Source: Laceyella sacchari (lineage in GTDB: Bacteria > Bacillota > Bacilli > Thermoactinomycetales > Thermoactinomycetaceae). Taken from it: a stretch of DNA of 64,000 nucleotides. The stretch is from contig NZ_SMDD01000001.1 in the NCBI RefSeq assembly GCF_004343255.1, positions 1,071,284 to 1,135,283 on the forward strand, given 5' to 3'. Below are positions 16,512 through 24,529 of this stretch, one piece after another (within the stretch, counting starts at the first letter, position 1; every line of letters starts with the position of its first letter). The notes below the pieces were generated by a model. The model did no database searches. It had not been told where the DNA came from and saw only the letters and a program-made list of their open reading frames with translations. The position numbers and the translations under genes are program-made.

Positions 16512-17765
16512 TTAAAAGAAGGTGTCGCAAACAGGGAAGTCTGTTTTGGGAAACAAGGCACGCAATGTTTGCGTCCATTGTGCATCCGAAAGGGTCGCTT
16601 TGCCGTAGTTGAGCAAGGTGTTGAGGGAGACTGCTCCGTACAGAAGCGCAGACAAATCGCTGATGTCCATACGAACGACGGGTGCTTCGTCGACAAAGTC
16701 GCGCAACGCGGGCTTCCCATTTGTGAACGTAATGGTGAAGCGCTGTTCGTTTTCCGCCAAAAAAGTGTCTCTGATCTCGAAGGTGAAGGTGGCGTTCACA
16801 TTGCCAAAGGGATAGATGGTTGATGTCGAGAGGGCTCGTTTGGCATCCAGGATACGAACCATGAGGCCGATTCCCGTCGTGCGAACCTCGTGCGACAACG
16901 GAGGGATCATATTGTATGTGTCATTACGTGGATCATCGAACAAATGATGAAATTCAGGATCCTGCACATAGAACACAATCCGCTGGAATTGGTCGGATTG
17001 GCTACGTAAAAAGGCGAAAAAAGCTTGATGTGCAGCCGGATCTTCCGCAATCCATTGGTTGACGTGCAAGTCGTTATGGAAATCGTTTTTGGAATGATTG
17101 TTGCGGTACTGGAACCCCATATATCCTTGAAGTCTATGTCTGTTGACATACCCGACTATGCGGTTTTGTTTCACGCTGAATAAGCGCTTAAGATCTTGGT
17201 CTGTTGCGGCAATCATCCCATGCGTTCGTTCTGTCACCCGACGATGCAAAGCCAACATGTCCGGAATGTCTGCTTCTGTCAAAAAAGTGAGCCGCTCTTT
17301 GCCTTGGCCGTTGGGGAGGGTGCTGGGGGTTATGCGGTATTCGTGCCACTCGGTGCCGAAGCCGAAGCCCATGCGTTTGTAAAAATCTGGGCGGAACGAA
17401 TAGAGGAAGGCAATGTGAGCGCCTTGATTGCGATAGTGCCGCAGGAAGTAAGTGACCAATTCTTTGGCGATTTTCTCCTTTTTGTGAAGCAAGTCCACCG
17501 CTATGCTGCCTACGCCTCCGGCTATTAGGTTGGAACCGTGCCAATGAACGGTATAGTCGTACAAACGCATAATCCCCAACATTTGTTCATCGCGGTAATA
17601 GCCGTAAAAATGGGAGTTTCCCGGCTCTTTGATGGTGGCGGCAACTTGTTCCCTGAACGGTTGCACAACTTCTTCCCTTGTCGCTTCAAAAGATGGATAA
17701 GCATTGGCAACCAAAGTGATCAATCGGTCGATTTCGTTTTGTTTAATGGCGCGGATCACGCCCAT
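16512..17765 (-). CDS. eis: Eis-family GNAT N-acetyltransferase
   Basis: The 417-residue protein has the tripartite Eis organisation: an N-terminal GNAT domain (VGSIAVDLLHKKEKIAKELV is the acetyl-CoA-binding loop; FYKRMGFGFGTEWHEY), a second degenerate GNAT domain, and a C-terminal sterol-carrier-like domain with the conserved end. Eis enzymes acetylate aminoglycosides at several amines and also lysine side chains or polyamines. The start at 17765 is used since AGAGAGG lies 8-10 nt upstream; the ATG at 17774 abuts that box. A diverged duplicate of its N-terminal coding segment survives at 18188-18272. The natural substrate in this organism is not known. Confidence 0.87.
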   Translation of the reverse strand: MGVIRAIKQNEIDRLITLVANAYPSFEATREEVVQPFREQVAATIKEPGNSHFYGYYRDEQMLGIMRLYDYTVHWHGSNLIAGGVGSIAVDLLHKKEKIAKELVTYFLRHYRNQGAHIAFLYSFRPDFYKRMGFGFGTEWHEYRITPSTLPNGQGKERLTFLTEADIPDMLALHRRVTERTHGMIAATDQDLKRLFSVKQNRIVGYVNRHRLQGYMGFQYRNNHSKNDFHNDLHVNQWIAEDPAAHQAFFAFLRSQSDQFQRIVFYVQDPEFHHLFDDPRNDTYNMIPPLSHEVRTTGIGLMVRILDAKRALSTSTIYPFGNVNATFTFEIRDTFLAENEQRFTITFTNGKPALRDFVDEAPVVRMDISDLSALLYGAVSLNTLLNYGKATLSDAQWTQTLRALFPKTDFPVCDTFF

Positions 17766-17802
17766 TATGTTCATCCTCTCTTAAGTCCGTCGTACAGGCG
17801 GA

Positions 17803-17862
17803 TTTTAAAAGTAAAGACACATGTGTTGGGGAGTTTGTCTGTCGCACCAACATAAAAAATGA
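17803..17862 (-). pseudogene. Remnant of the C-terminal end of a paralogue of the secreted protein at 18290-18700
   Basis: The minus strand reads FYVGATDKLPNTCVF, aligning with FYIDVKDELPNAHVS of the intact secreted protein. The DNA strings GACACATGTG..TTGGGGAGTT are also shared. It lies immediately upstream of eis, as the intact copy once lay upstream of the eis remnant at 18188. Confidence 0.7.
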
Positions 17863-17925
17863 AAGAAATGCATGCTAAAGTAAAATTATATATATTTATA
17901 AAATTAAAATACAGGTGTTTTATAG

Positions 17926-18126
17926 AAAGAGGTCGAAATTGCTTGCTTTATATTAGTGGGTTGTGCCCATGAAGAAAGTGAGCAACCTAAGTTACGTTCT
18001 GCTACTATTCGTGTTCTGGATCAAGAAGGGAAAACCGTTTCTGGAGTAGTAGTCGGCATTACAGTGGTTATTATTGATAAGCCGATCGTCGTTGACTTGC
18101 GAAGTAAAGGATACGGATTGGTCTGA
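17926..18126 (+). pseudogene. N-terminally truncated small lipoprotein-like gene
   Basis: An open frame after the TAG at 17923 reads KEVEIACFILVGCAHEESEQ and then ATIRVLDQEGKTVSG...DKPIVVDLRSKGYGLV, stop at 18124. LVGC looks like a lipobox, but no start codon and only nine residues precede it, so the signal peptide is cut. The remainder resembles a short Ig-like/carboxypeptidase-regulatory-like fold. The gene is inserted between the two halves of the eis/secreted-protein duplication. Confidence 0.5.
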
Positions 18127-18131
18127 TTGCG

Positions 18132-18175
18132 CAAAAAAGCGGAAATAGCCAGCTACGCATCTGGCTCTTCCCGCT
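18132..18175 (-). terminator. Intrinsic terminator (minus strand)
   Basis: AGCGG-N4-AGCCAG pairs with CTGGCT-N4-CCGCT. On the minus strand the stem is followed by TTTTTTGCGC. It probably terminates transcription from the secreted-protein gene at 18290-18700. Confidence 0.75.
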
Positions 18176-18187
18176 AAATAAATATTT

Positions 18188-18272
18188 TCGGCCCAATTCT
18201 ATTGCGACAATTTGTTTCCTGAACGGTTGCATCGTTTCCATTATTGTGGCGTCAAGAGATGGAAAAAGCGCA
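18188..18272 (-). pseudogene. Remnant of an eis paralogue (N-terminal segment)
   Basis: The minus strand translates FPSLDATIMETMQPFRKQIV, matching YPSFEATREEVVQPFREQVA of the intact eis at 16512-17765. Both ends of the gene are missing. Confidence 0.7.
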
Positions 18273-18289
18273 GGTCACTTTGAGGGAGA

Positions 18290-18700
18290 TCATTTAAACA
18301 CAACATCTAACTGCCCGGACACATGTGCATTGGGGAGTTCGTCCTTCACATCAATATAAAAGTGTCCGACTTGCACATTGTCAAACAGCGCTTTGCCGCT
18401 AGCCAGGTTGTAATAGGTGGTGCAGGCACGGGTGTTGGCTTCGCAAAGGCGTACCCACAGTTTGGACGTGTCCTTAAGCTTCACGGTTTTGCCGTTAGTG
18501 TATTTGGCGTATAAAGGTTGGACAAGGACGATTTCTACATCCCCCACTACTTCGGGATTATAGACATGGCCGTCCCACTTTCCATCTTCCGTTTCAAAAG
18601 CATATCGCGGAACACTTGCAAAAACCGGGTTTGCGGTGAACGGGAGCAGTGCGGCTGCGGTGATGGTCGCCGCACACAAAATAGCGAAGGTTTTTTTCAT
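18290..18700 (-). CDS. Secreted protein of unknown function (136 aa)
   Basis: A clear signal peptide (MKKTFAILCAATITAAALLP, cleavage after VFA) precedes a mature part of about 108 residues with two Cys (CEANTRACTTYY), possibly a disulphide. The string VQVGHFYIDVKDELPNAHVS near the end suggests a beta-rich extracellular fold. AAAGGATC lies 8 nt before the ATG. It was once followed by an eis copy, so the pair secreted protein-eis probably formed a unit that was duplicated and partly lost. No known family is recognised. Confidence 0.75.
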   Translation of the reverse strand: MKKTFAILCAATITAAALLPFTANPVFASVPRYAFETEDGKWDGHVYNPEVVGDVEIVLVQPLYAKYTNGKTVKLKDTSKLWVRLCEANTRACTTYYNLASGKALFDNVQVGHFYIDVKDELPNAHVSGQLDVVFK

Positions 18701-18774
18701 TGGACTGATCCTTTCTTTCGATTTGTAAAGGGGTTAAAAAATGAGCTATGTTGCCAACTGGAGCGTGTCTGACA

Positions 18775-18836
18775 GGCCAGCGGCTCCAAAACCCTTTTCC
18801 CATTCGCTTTACTTGTGCATCGGCGCTCCTCGAGAA
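18775..18836 (-). repeat. Dispersed 62-bp repeat, copy 1 (second copy at 49584-49645)
   Basis: Read on the minus strand, this stretch matches 49584-49645 at 52 of 62 positions, with the first 26 nt identical (start TTCTCGAGGAGCGCCGATGC). It lies in the leader of the secreted-protein gene. No known RNA or protein family is recognised in it. Confidence 0.75.
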
Positions 18837-19047
18837 AAGGTTTTTCCCCCACTTCTTCCCTAACAACTTGATTTGCCAGACACCTCACTGGCGAAACATC
18901 GCTTTCATAGACTATTATATTCCAATTTTGATCATTCCGTCATCTTGATGACCATGTGAAGAATGGGAAGAGAATGGGGATGGGTGCTTTTGTCGACAAT
19001 GGAAGAAAGAGCGTTTTATCCTTTCTGATCAAAGGGGTTGATTGCCA

Positions 19048-19458
19048 ATGATGGAGAATGAAAATCAAAAAATCACGACCTTTTTAATGTTTGAAGGCAA
19101 CGCCGAAGAAGCGATGAATTTTTATGTTTCTTTGTTCAAGCAGTCAGAAATCCTTACCTTGTCCCGTCATGAAGACGATGGGAGCGAGGCGAGTGGAAAA
19201 GTGGCGCAAGCGGTTTTCTCACTCAATGGACAACGGTTCATGTGCATAGACAGTCCTATCAAACATGAATTTAGCTTTACACCCGCGATTTCATTGTTTG
19301 TCACATGTGAGACAGAAAGTGAAGTTGACGAGTTGTTTGAGAAACTGTCCCAAGGCGGAGAAGTGCTTATGCCGTTAGATTCATATCCATTCAGTAAAAA
19401 ATTCGCTTGGGTTGCTGATCGATTCGGTGTTTCTTGGCAATTAAGCTGGAATGGTTGA
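19048..19458 (+). CDS. VOC-superfamily protein (PhnB / 3-demethylubiquinone methyltransferase-like fold)
   Basis: The 136-residue protein has the PhnB-type glyoxalase fold: ITTFLMFEGNAEEAMNFYVS at the start, then FMCIDSPI..., and the end FAWVADRFGVSWQLSW. These strings are typical of small VOC proteins annotated as YjdN/PhnB homologues; the substrate is unknown. ATG 19048 is taken as start (AAGGGG about 10 nt upstream), with ATG 19051 as the alternative. It is transcribed alone or with the next gene. Confidence 0.85.
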   Translation: MMENENQKITTFLMFEGNAEEAMNFYVSLFKQSEILTLSRHEDDGSEASGKVAQAVFSLNGQRFMCIDSPIKHEFSFTPAISLFVTCETESEVDELFEKLSQGGEVLMPLDSYPFSKKFAWVADRFGVSWQLSWNG

Positions 19459-19627
19459 GCGGGAGTTTAGCCTTCCAGCTTGGAAGTAAGCGGATGAGAT
19501 GGACTGGCGATGAATAGTTTTAAAAAAATTAAGGAATGTTATTGGAGTTCATTTGCTATGTTGTATAATGAAATAGGAAAAAGCCTTTTGTTGCTATTGG
19601 AAATTGGCATGTCGAAAGGGGCTAAAA

Positions 19628-20173
19628 ATGAGCACAATGAAGCCACTTCCGCAAATCCTCGCCGAAAGCGAAGGAAATCGCATCGATGTCATTGCCCAGT
19701 ATATCAATGAGCATATCACTGAAAACTGGAAAGCGATATTTGAAGAAAAGTACGAGCAATTGATGGATGCGTATAAAAAAGTAGGTGACCCTGCTTACGG
19801 AACATATTTGAACTTCTTGTTTTCACCAATTCACGAGCAATTGAAAGAGAGTGGGCTGAAACCGCTCCCCCGTCTGCCTGGTGATTTAAATATTTCCCGT
19901 GAATGGGGTAACACCAACGATTTCACTGACCAAGAGCGGTGGATGTGGAGTGTTATTGAAGAAGTAAATGGCGTCGCGGTAGGGACCATTGTTACGAAAG
20001 TTTATCATGATCATACACAACTGCGTGTTCCACGTCCTCCAGAGGTGTTCGCCTTGGCAGAAACTGATCAGGCTGATATCGTTGCTGCCCTGTCGCATCG
20101 GTCCGCTTCGTTTAGAGATGCGCGCGAGTTTAGAATAGAAGCTGAGAAATATATGAAAAACCGGGACGCTTGA
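19628..20173 (+). CDS. Conserved hypothetical protein (181 aa)
   Basis: It starts at MSTMKPLPQILAESEGNRID, with AAAGGGG 6 nt upstream. It is a soluble, mostly alpha-helical protein with no signal peptide and no clear motif. Trp/Tyr-rich centre (DFTDQERWMWSVIEEVN) and charged C-terminal helix (FRIEAEKYMKN). A strong terminator follows at 20201. I do not recognise the family. Confidence 0.7.
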   Translation: MSTMKPLPQILAESEGNRIDVIAQYINEHITENWKAIFEEKYEQLMDAYKKVGDPAYGTYLNFLFSPIHEQLKESGLKPLPRLPGDLNISREWGNTNDFTDQERWMWSVIEEVNGVAVGTIVTKVYHDHTQLRVPRPPEVFALAETDQADIVAALSHRSASFRDAREFRIEAEKYMKNRDA

Positions 20174-20200
20174 CCAGAAGTCAAGATCGGCCCGGCATGA

Positions 20201-20228
20201 ATCATCGCTAAAGAGCGATGATTTTTTT
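20201..20228 (+). terminator. Intrinsic terminator
   Basis: Perfect 9-bp stem ATCATCGCT / AGCGATGAT with a 4-nt loop followed by seven T. Confidence 0.92.
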
Positions 20229-20292
20229 GTGACTCTCCCGCAGTAACGCGAACACGGGCCAGCCATCAAAGGGAGTAAATGAGAATACGGCG

Positions 20293-20715
20293 TTATTTTC
20301 TTCTGGTGAAGATCTGAAAGGTGATGCCGAATCGGTCTGTCACCAAGGCATAGGCGGGGCTGAAGTACGTTTCTTCTAGCGGGATGCTCACATGACCGTT
20401 TTGCTTTAACACATCGTAAAGCTGTTGCGCTTTCCCTGTCGTGTTGACGGTGATGCAGATATTAACTTGATTTCCTTCGTGCAGGGTTTGCCCGGGAAAG
20501 GCGTCGCCGATCATCAACTCCGTGTCGCCCACTTTTAACACAGCGTGCGCGATTTTTTCTTTCATTTCTGCAGGAAGAGGATGATCCGGATTTTCCGGCC
20601 CTTCCCCCAGGGTCTGGCAGAAAAGAATCTCCGCATCAAGCACCTCTTCATAAAAGCATATTGCTTCTCGCGCATTTCCATCAAAAAAAACATAAGGGGT
20701 CAACTGCATTGTCAT
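20293..20715 (-). CDS. VOC-superfamily protein (PhnB-like)
   Basis: 140 residues, starting MTMQLTPYVFFDGNAREAIC. The fold strings EVLDAEILF, VGDTELMIGDAFPG and the end YALVTDRFGITFQIF define a PhnB/YjdN-type glyoxalase-fold protein, the second one in 2 kb. GAGGAG lies 10 nt before ATG 20715; the frame is open further upstream but has no site. It is divergent from the WYL regulator gene, which may control it through the shared intergenic palindrome. Substrate unknown. Confidence 0.85.
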   Translation of the reverse strand: MTMQLTPYVFFDGNAREAICFYEEVLDAEILFCQTLGEGPENPDHPLPAEMKEKIAHAVLKVGDTELMIGDAFPGQTLHEGNQVNICITVNTTGKAQQLYDVLKQNGHVSIPLEETYFSPAYALVTDRFGITFQIFTRRK

Positions 20716-20815
20716 GGTATACCCACTCCTCACATTCAATGGATTGATGCCAAGCCCGCTCACTGATAAAGAAGCGAGCAAGGTTCGGCTTGGTGCCCAT
20801 TGTAGCTTATAATGG

Positions 20816-20830
20816 TGACAGCTATTGTCA
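20816..20830. promoter_or_regulatory. Candidate operator between divergent VOC and WYL-regulator genes
   Basis: Inverted repeat TGACA-N5-TGTCA next to a TATAAT-like hexamer at about 20808. Its location between divergent genes, one of which encodes a DNA-binding protein, makes it an operator candidate. Confidence 0.45.
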
Positions 20831-20856
20831 TAAAATCGATCGAATGGAGGATCGTG

Positions 20857-21864
20857 ATGCCCAAAGCGAAACGGTTGCTGGAATTGATGATGACAGTCAA
20901 CCGCAAACGGAAGTTTACAGCCAAGGAATTGGCGGAGGAATTCGGTGTCTCAACGAGAACCATATTGCGGGATTTACAGGAGTTAAGTGAGTTGGGGGTG
21001 CCCTTGTATTCTGAAGTGGGACCGCACGGAGGTTATCACGTGTTGAATGAAAGAAGCCTCCCTCCCATCTCGTTTACCGAAGAAGAGGCAATTGCCATCT
21101 TTTTTTCCGTTTATGCGTTGCGCCATTATCTGTCCATTCCTTTTGAAGCGGAAATCTCATCTGCGTTGAATAAATTCACTTCTTACATGACTAATGACAT
21201 ACGTGACCGAATTGAACAAATGAAGAATCGCGTCGATTTCATCACACCGATGAGGCAGGGGGAAAGTCCTCATTTATCCAGATTGCTCGAAGGAGCCATT
21301 CACCAGCAAGTGCTTTTGATTGAGTATGAGGCGAAGGAAGGGAAAGTTAGCCGGCACATCCAACCGATTGGCATTTATGCGCGAGATGGCATATGGTATT
21401 GCCCCGCCCATTGTTTTTGGCGTGGTGGTTATCGCGTGTTCCGATGTGATCGGATCAAGTCGGTTGCACAGGCATCTTCAAATGTGAAACCACGGGACAT
21501 ACAACACGTTCACCTCGGCAATGTCCAACCTGTGACCCAAGCGGAGCCGATGGTTCACGTGCGAGTGGAATTGAATGAAGAGGGCGTGCGAAAGTGTGAG
21601 ACCGAATGGTGGCTGGCAAATCATTTGCATCATCAAGAGGATGGTGGAGGGTGGGTGGACGGTCATTTTCCCAAAAGAGATCTTCCCTTTCTGGCCAAAT
21701 TTTTTATGGGGTTGGGAGAAGATGCGACAGTGCGGCAACCGCTGGAATTGGTGCATGGTATGAAGGAAATTCTTTCCCGGCTCATGAACAAATACGCTGT
21801 GGTGCCGGCTGGCGAAGGGAGCAAGACTGGTGAGGGGGCAAGTGATGAGCCAAGTGATCCGTAA
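20857..21864 (+). CDS. WYL-domain transcriptional regulator, YafY/DeoR-like
   Basis: 335 residues. An N-terminal HTH_11 domain (MPKAKRLLELMMTVNRKRKF, then ELAEEFGVSTRTILRDLQEL) is followed by the WCX hinge and a WYL domain (about 145-225; LLIEYEA..., ARDGIWYCPAHCFWRGGYRVF, RCDRIKSV). WYL regulators sense nucleic acid or small ligands. The start at 20857 follows GGAGGATCGTG; 15 codons of upstream frame lack a site. Its end overlaps the next gene by 20 bp, so the two are translationally coupled. Confidence 0.9.
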   Translation: MPKAKRLLELMMTVNRKRKFTAKELAEEFGVSTRTILRDLQELSELGVPLYSEVGPHGGYHVLNERSLPPISFTEEEAIAIFFSVYALRHYLSIPFEAEISSALNKFTSYMTNDIRDRIEQMKNRVDFITPMRQGESPHLSRLLEGAIHQQVLLIEYEAKEGKVSRHIQPIGIYARDGIWYCPAHCFWRGGYRVFRCDRIKSVAQASSNVKPRDIQHVHLGNVQPVTQAEPMVHVRVELNEEGVRKCETEWWLANHLHHQEDGGGWVDGHFPKRDLPFLAKFFMGLGEDATVRQPLELVHGMKEILSRLMNKYAVVPAGEGSKTGEGASDEPSDP

Positions 21865-22813
21865 AGATATTTTTGAGCGGGTAGAAACACTTTTTTCAAA
21901 AAGAATTGTAGATAGTGAACCCATTCACCGTGGGTTGCTTAATTTGAAGTGGATTGTGCGCTTTGCTGATGGTGTGTCCGTTTTTGTCAAGCAATACAAC
22001 CAACGCCGGCATGGGAAAAAACTTCCCTTTATCAACAAGGCCTTGTTTATCCAAGAGTCGGTACGGAAGCAAGGAATTCGATGCCCAATGGTTTATTCGT
22101 TTGGCGGGAAGCGGTTGCTGACAACAAGCAATGGGGAAGTGTTTGCAGTACAGGAGAAAATGGATGGGGAGGTCGTGGCTCCGGGGCAAGCAACGGTGGA
22201 ACAGATGCATTCCCTTGGGAAGGAGTTGGGGAAATTGCATCAGGCGTTGAAACAGATTCCACCGGCCGAGCTCGCTTGGAAGCCGGATCGCTCGCGCTTG
22301 TTGCAAAAATGGAATAAACAGATGGCTCTTGCGCAAATTTGCCAACCATCCGAGCGTGTGATGCAGCTACTCCACAGACAAAAGCAAATTTTGGACACGC
22401 TGGACTTTTCCCGATTTGACCGATGTCGCCTAGGATGGACCCATTGGGATTGCCATTTTGACAACTTTTTGTTTGCAAATGAGCGGATTGCCGCTATTTT
22501 GGACTATGACCGCATGCGTTATGTCTACCCCGACCTCGATGTTGCGAGAGCCTTGTTGTCAGGTAGTGTAGACGGCCAGCGAGGAATGGTGCGAGCGAAA
22601 GCGTTGGCCTTCCTCAGCGGATATCGGGAAGTTGTGCCCGGGTACTCGGCGGAGAGGGTTGTGCAGGCGTTGCGTCTTTTGTGGACAAAAGAATCAGGCT
22701 GGTGGATCACCGCGGACATTGAGGAGCGAAGCGCCAATCCGCGGCGGTTCATGGTGGAGATCGAGTGGTTGCAGCAACATTGGCATGAGTTGGATGACTT
22801 CTTGGGTGAATGA
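21845..22813 (+). CDS. APH-fold phosphotransferase (aminoglycoside/choline kinase-like)
   Basis: 322 residues. The kinase catalytic loop is HWDCHFDNFLF (HxDxxxxN) and the metal-binding loop ILDYDRMRYVYPDLDVAR, both in the second half as in APH, HSK2 and CotS-type kinases. The N-lobe has KQYNQRRHGKKLPFI and VQEKMDGEVV. AGGGGG lies 6 nt before ATG 21845, inside the end of the WYL-regulator gene, so expression is coupled to it. The substrate could be an aminoglycoside, another antibiotic or a metabolite; CotS/YutH-like spore roles are possible too. Confidence 0.8.
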   Translation: MSQVIRKDIFERVETLFSKRIVDSEPIHRGLLNLKWIVRFADGVSVFVKQYNQRRHGKKLPFINKALFIQESVRKQGIRCPMVYSFGGKRLLTTSNGEVFAVQEKMDGEVVAPGQATVEQMHSLGKELGKLHQALKQIPPAELAWKPDRSRLLQKWNKQMALAQICQPSERVMQLLHRQKQILDTLDFSRFDRCRLGWTHWDCHFDNFLFANERIAAILDYDRMRYVYPDLDVARALLSGSVDGQRGMVRAKALAFLSGYREVVPGYSAERVVQALRLLWTKESGWWITADIEERSANPRRFMVEIEWLQQHWHELDDFLGE

Positions 22814-22896
22814 GCGTTGCCATCTGCCAAGTTTCTTACTGTTTCATGTGTTGCATATGGGGAACCATTAAATAAAATTCATACGCAAAGGACCAT

Positions 22897-22919
22897 AGGC
22901 TATGCCCATAGCCTTTTTC
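22897..22919 (+). terminator. Intrinsic terminator of the WYL/APH operon
   Basis: 8-bp stem AGGCTATG / CATAGCCT with a 2-nt spacer (loop probably opens to 4-6 nt), followed by TTTTTCT. Confidence 0.8.
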
Positions 22920-23074
22920 TGCCTGGACAGGTTGTGACTGACCGTGCGGTGGGGAGTTGACCAATCATTGTGTGATGAGCTGACTTGTGCCGGACAAGGG
23001 GAAGACAAATAGAAAAGGATTGTTCAATTAATAGAGTTTTGATACAATTTTTAGAAAAGACCGGGAGGCAGTGC

Positions 23075-24088
23075 ATGATTAACTATCCATCTTTTAAAAC
23101 AGGTATGACCATTGGGATTACCGCCCCTTCCTCCGGGGTGCCGACAGAACTGCATGCGGTGCTGGACAGCTCGATCAGGCGACTGGAGGAGAGGGGCTTT
23201 CATATTGTTTGCGGAGAAACCGCCTTTACGCAAGAAAAAGCGAAGTCAGCATCAGCGAAGAAACGCGCAGCTGAATTTAATCGCATGATGAGCGATGATC
23301 AGATTCAGGTGATCATTCCCCCTTGGGGCGGCGAACTCCTCATCGAGATCTTGGAGCATGTCGATTTTGAAAAAATGAAGAACAAGTGGGTGTTGGGTTA
23401 TTCCGATACCAGTGTGCTGTTGCTGGCTATTACGTTGACAACGGGGATCGCTACGGCACATGGCCCTAATCTCGTTGATCTTCGCGGGGAATACTGGGAT
23501 GAGACTACCGGCGCTTGGCTCGATGTCTTGTCCACCGAGCGGGGTGCCTCCATCCTTCAGTACTCCTCCACCAAATATCAAGAAAAATGGCAACATGACA
23601 ATCCAACCCCTTGTCTCTTTCATTTGACAGAACCAACACACTGGAAAGTGATATCCCATAGCAAAGCGAAGGTACAAGGGCGGTTGCTCGGCGGATGCGT
23701 TGATGTGATCAGGCACTTGATTGGCACACCGTATGGCGACGTGGGGAAATTCAGAAAGGCTTTTATTGATGGGGAACCCATACTTTGGTTTTTTGAGAAT
23801 TGCGAACTGGTGACTGCCGATTTGCGCAGATCATTGGTGCAAATGAAGTTGGCCGGGTGGTTTGAAGGGTGTTCAGGCATCCTGTTTGGCCGTAGCTCCG
23901 CCAATCAACCCGTGCAAGGTTATACGGTGGAAGATGTTTATCAGGAACTGGCGGATGAGCTTCAAGTACCTGTCATATACGATATGGATTGTGGACATGT
24001 TCCGCCGCAAATCACGTTTATCAATGGCGCCTATGCCGAAGTGGAAGTGGCTCAAGGAAAGGGGTTCGTCAAGCAGTATTTTAGATGA
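23075..24088 (+). CDS. Serine peptidase S66 (LD-carboxypeptidase A / MccF-like)
   Basis: 337 residues beginning MINYPSFKTGMTIGITAPSS. The catalytic Ser is Ser110 in the nucleophile elbow GYSDTSVLLL; the Glu is in FFENCELVTADL and the His in DCGHVPPQITF, the complete S66 Ser-Glu-His triad. S66 enzymes cleave murein tetrapeptide LD-bonds or, in MccF, the amide of microcin C-type nucleotide peptides, giving self-resistance. The long substrate loop and soluble location fit the MccF-like branch found in Bacilli. GGGAGG lies 6 nt before ATG 23075. Confidence 0.87.
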   Translation: MINYPSFKTGMTIGITAPSSGVPTELHAVLDSSIRRLEERGFHIVCGETAFTQEKAKSASAKKRAAEFNRMMSDDQIQVIIPPWGGELLIEILEHVDFEKMKNKWVLGYSDTSVLLLAITLTTGIATAHGPNLVDLRGEYWDETTGAWLDVLSTERGASILQYSSTKYQEKWQHDNPTPCLFHLTEPTHWKVISHSKAKVQGRLLGGCVDVIRHLIGTPYGDVGKFRKAFIDGEPILWFFENCELVTADLRRSLVQMKLAGWFEGCSGILFGRSSANQPVQGYTVEDVYQELADELQVPVIYDMDCGHVPPQITFINGAYAEVEVAQGKGFVKQYFR

Positions 24089-24280
24089 TCTCCTTTCTGC
24101 TCATCATGAAAAAGGACATGTTTAATTTACACTGAACGGAGGGTCACTTATGGCATTCTCATTCCGATTCGACCCTTTGCAATCATAAATAATATTGTGT
24201 TCAAAGGTTCTGCTTGTGGGCAGGGAATCGGAATGGGTTGGCCTGTTTGTAAGGTAATCCGCTATACTATACAGCGATAT

Positions 24281-24529
24281 TACGCCTGCAAACCCTCAAC
24301 TGGCGGGGGAAGGGATGTGTTACGGCCACCCTGATCAGGATGGGGAAGGCCTTCACTTTTTGGGCCATTGTAGACGAGTATGTACGGAATTTTAACCATT
24401 TTCCGATTGCCTAACCACAGGCAGACAACCTGTGGGTTTTTTAGTTGCCCTCTTTCACAGGGGACAACCAAGGCCCGGACAATGCGACCCGGAAAGATGA
24501 CCACGTACAAGAAAAGGAAGGGAAAAACG
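24281..24529 (+). promoter_or_regulatory. Attenuator-like leader of the macrolide phosphotransferase gene
   Basis: A TATACT/TATACA hexamer at about 24263-24272 could start a leader of about 250 nt. A small frame at 24340-24414 (24 codons, starts MGKAFTFWAI) stops one nucleotide before an intrinsic terminator (CCACAGG 24415-24421 with CCTGTGG 24429-24435, then six T), well upstream of the gene. A terminator between promoter and resistance gene, preceded by a small ORF, is the layout of ribosome-mediated antibiotic-inducible attenuators (vmlR, bmrB, ermK types). Ribosome binding to the small frame is not proven. Confidence 0.55.
24414..24442 (+). terminator. Leader terminator upstream of mph
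   Basis: 7-bp GC-rich stem with 7-nt loop, followed by GTTTTTT, located 88 nt before the mph start. Confidence 0.75.

Noticed and set aside
18775-18836. Lysine- or glycine-riboswitch reading of the dispersed repeat (GGAGCGCCGA-like string)
   Set aside because: Neighbouring helices and conserved junctions of those riboswitches are missing, and the second copy does not precede a gene.
24380-24529. 50-codon in-frame N-terminal extension of mph
   Set aside because: It would pass through the leader terminator, and Mph proteins of 300 residues begin at 24530.
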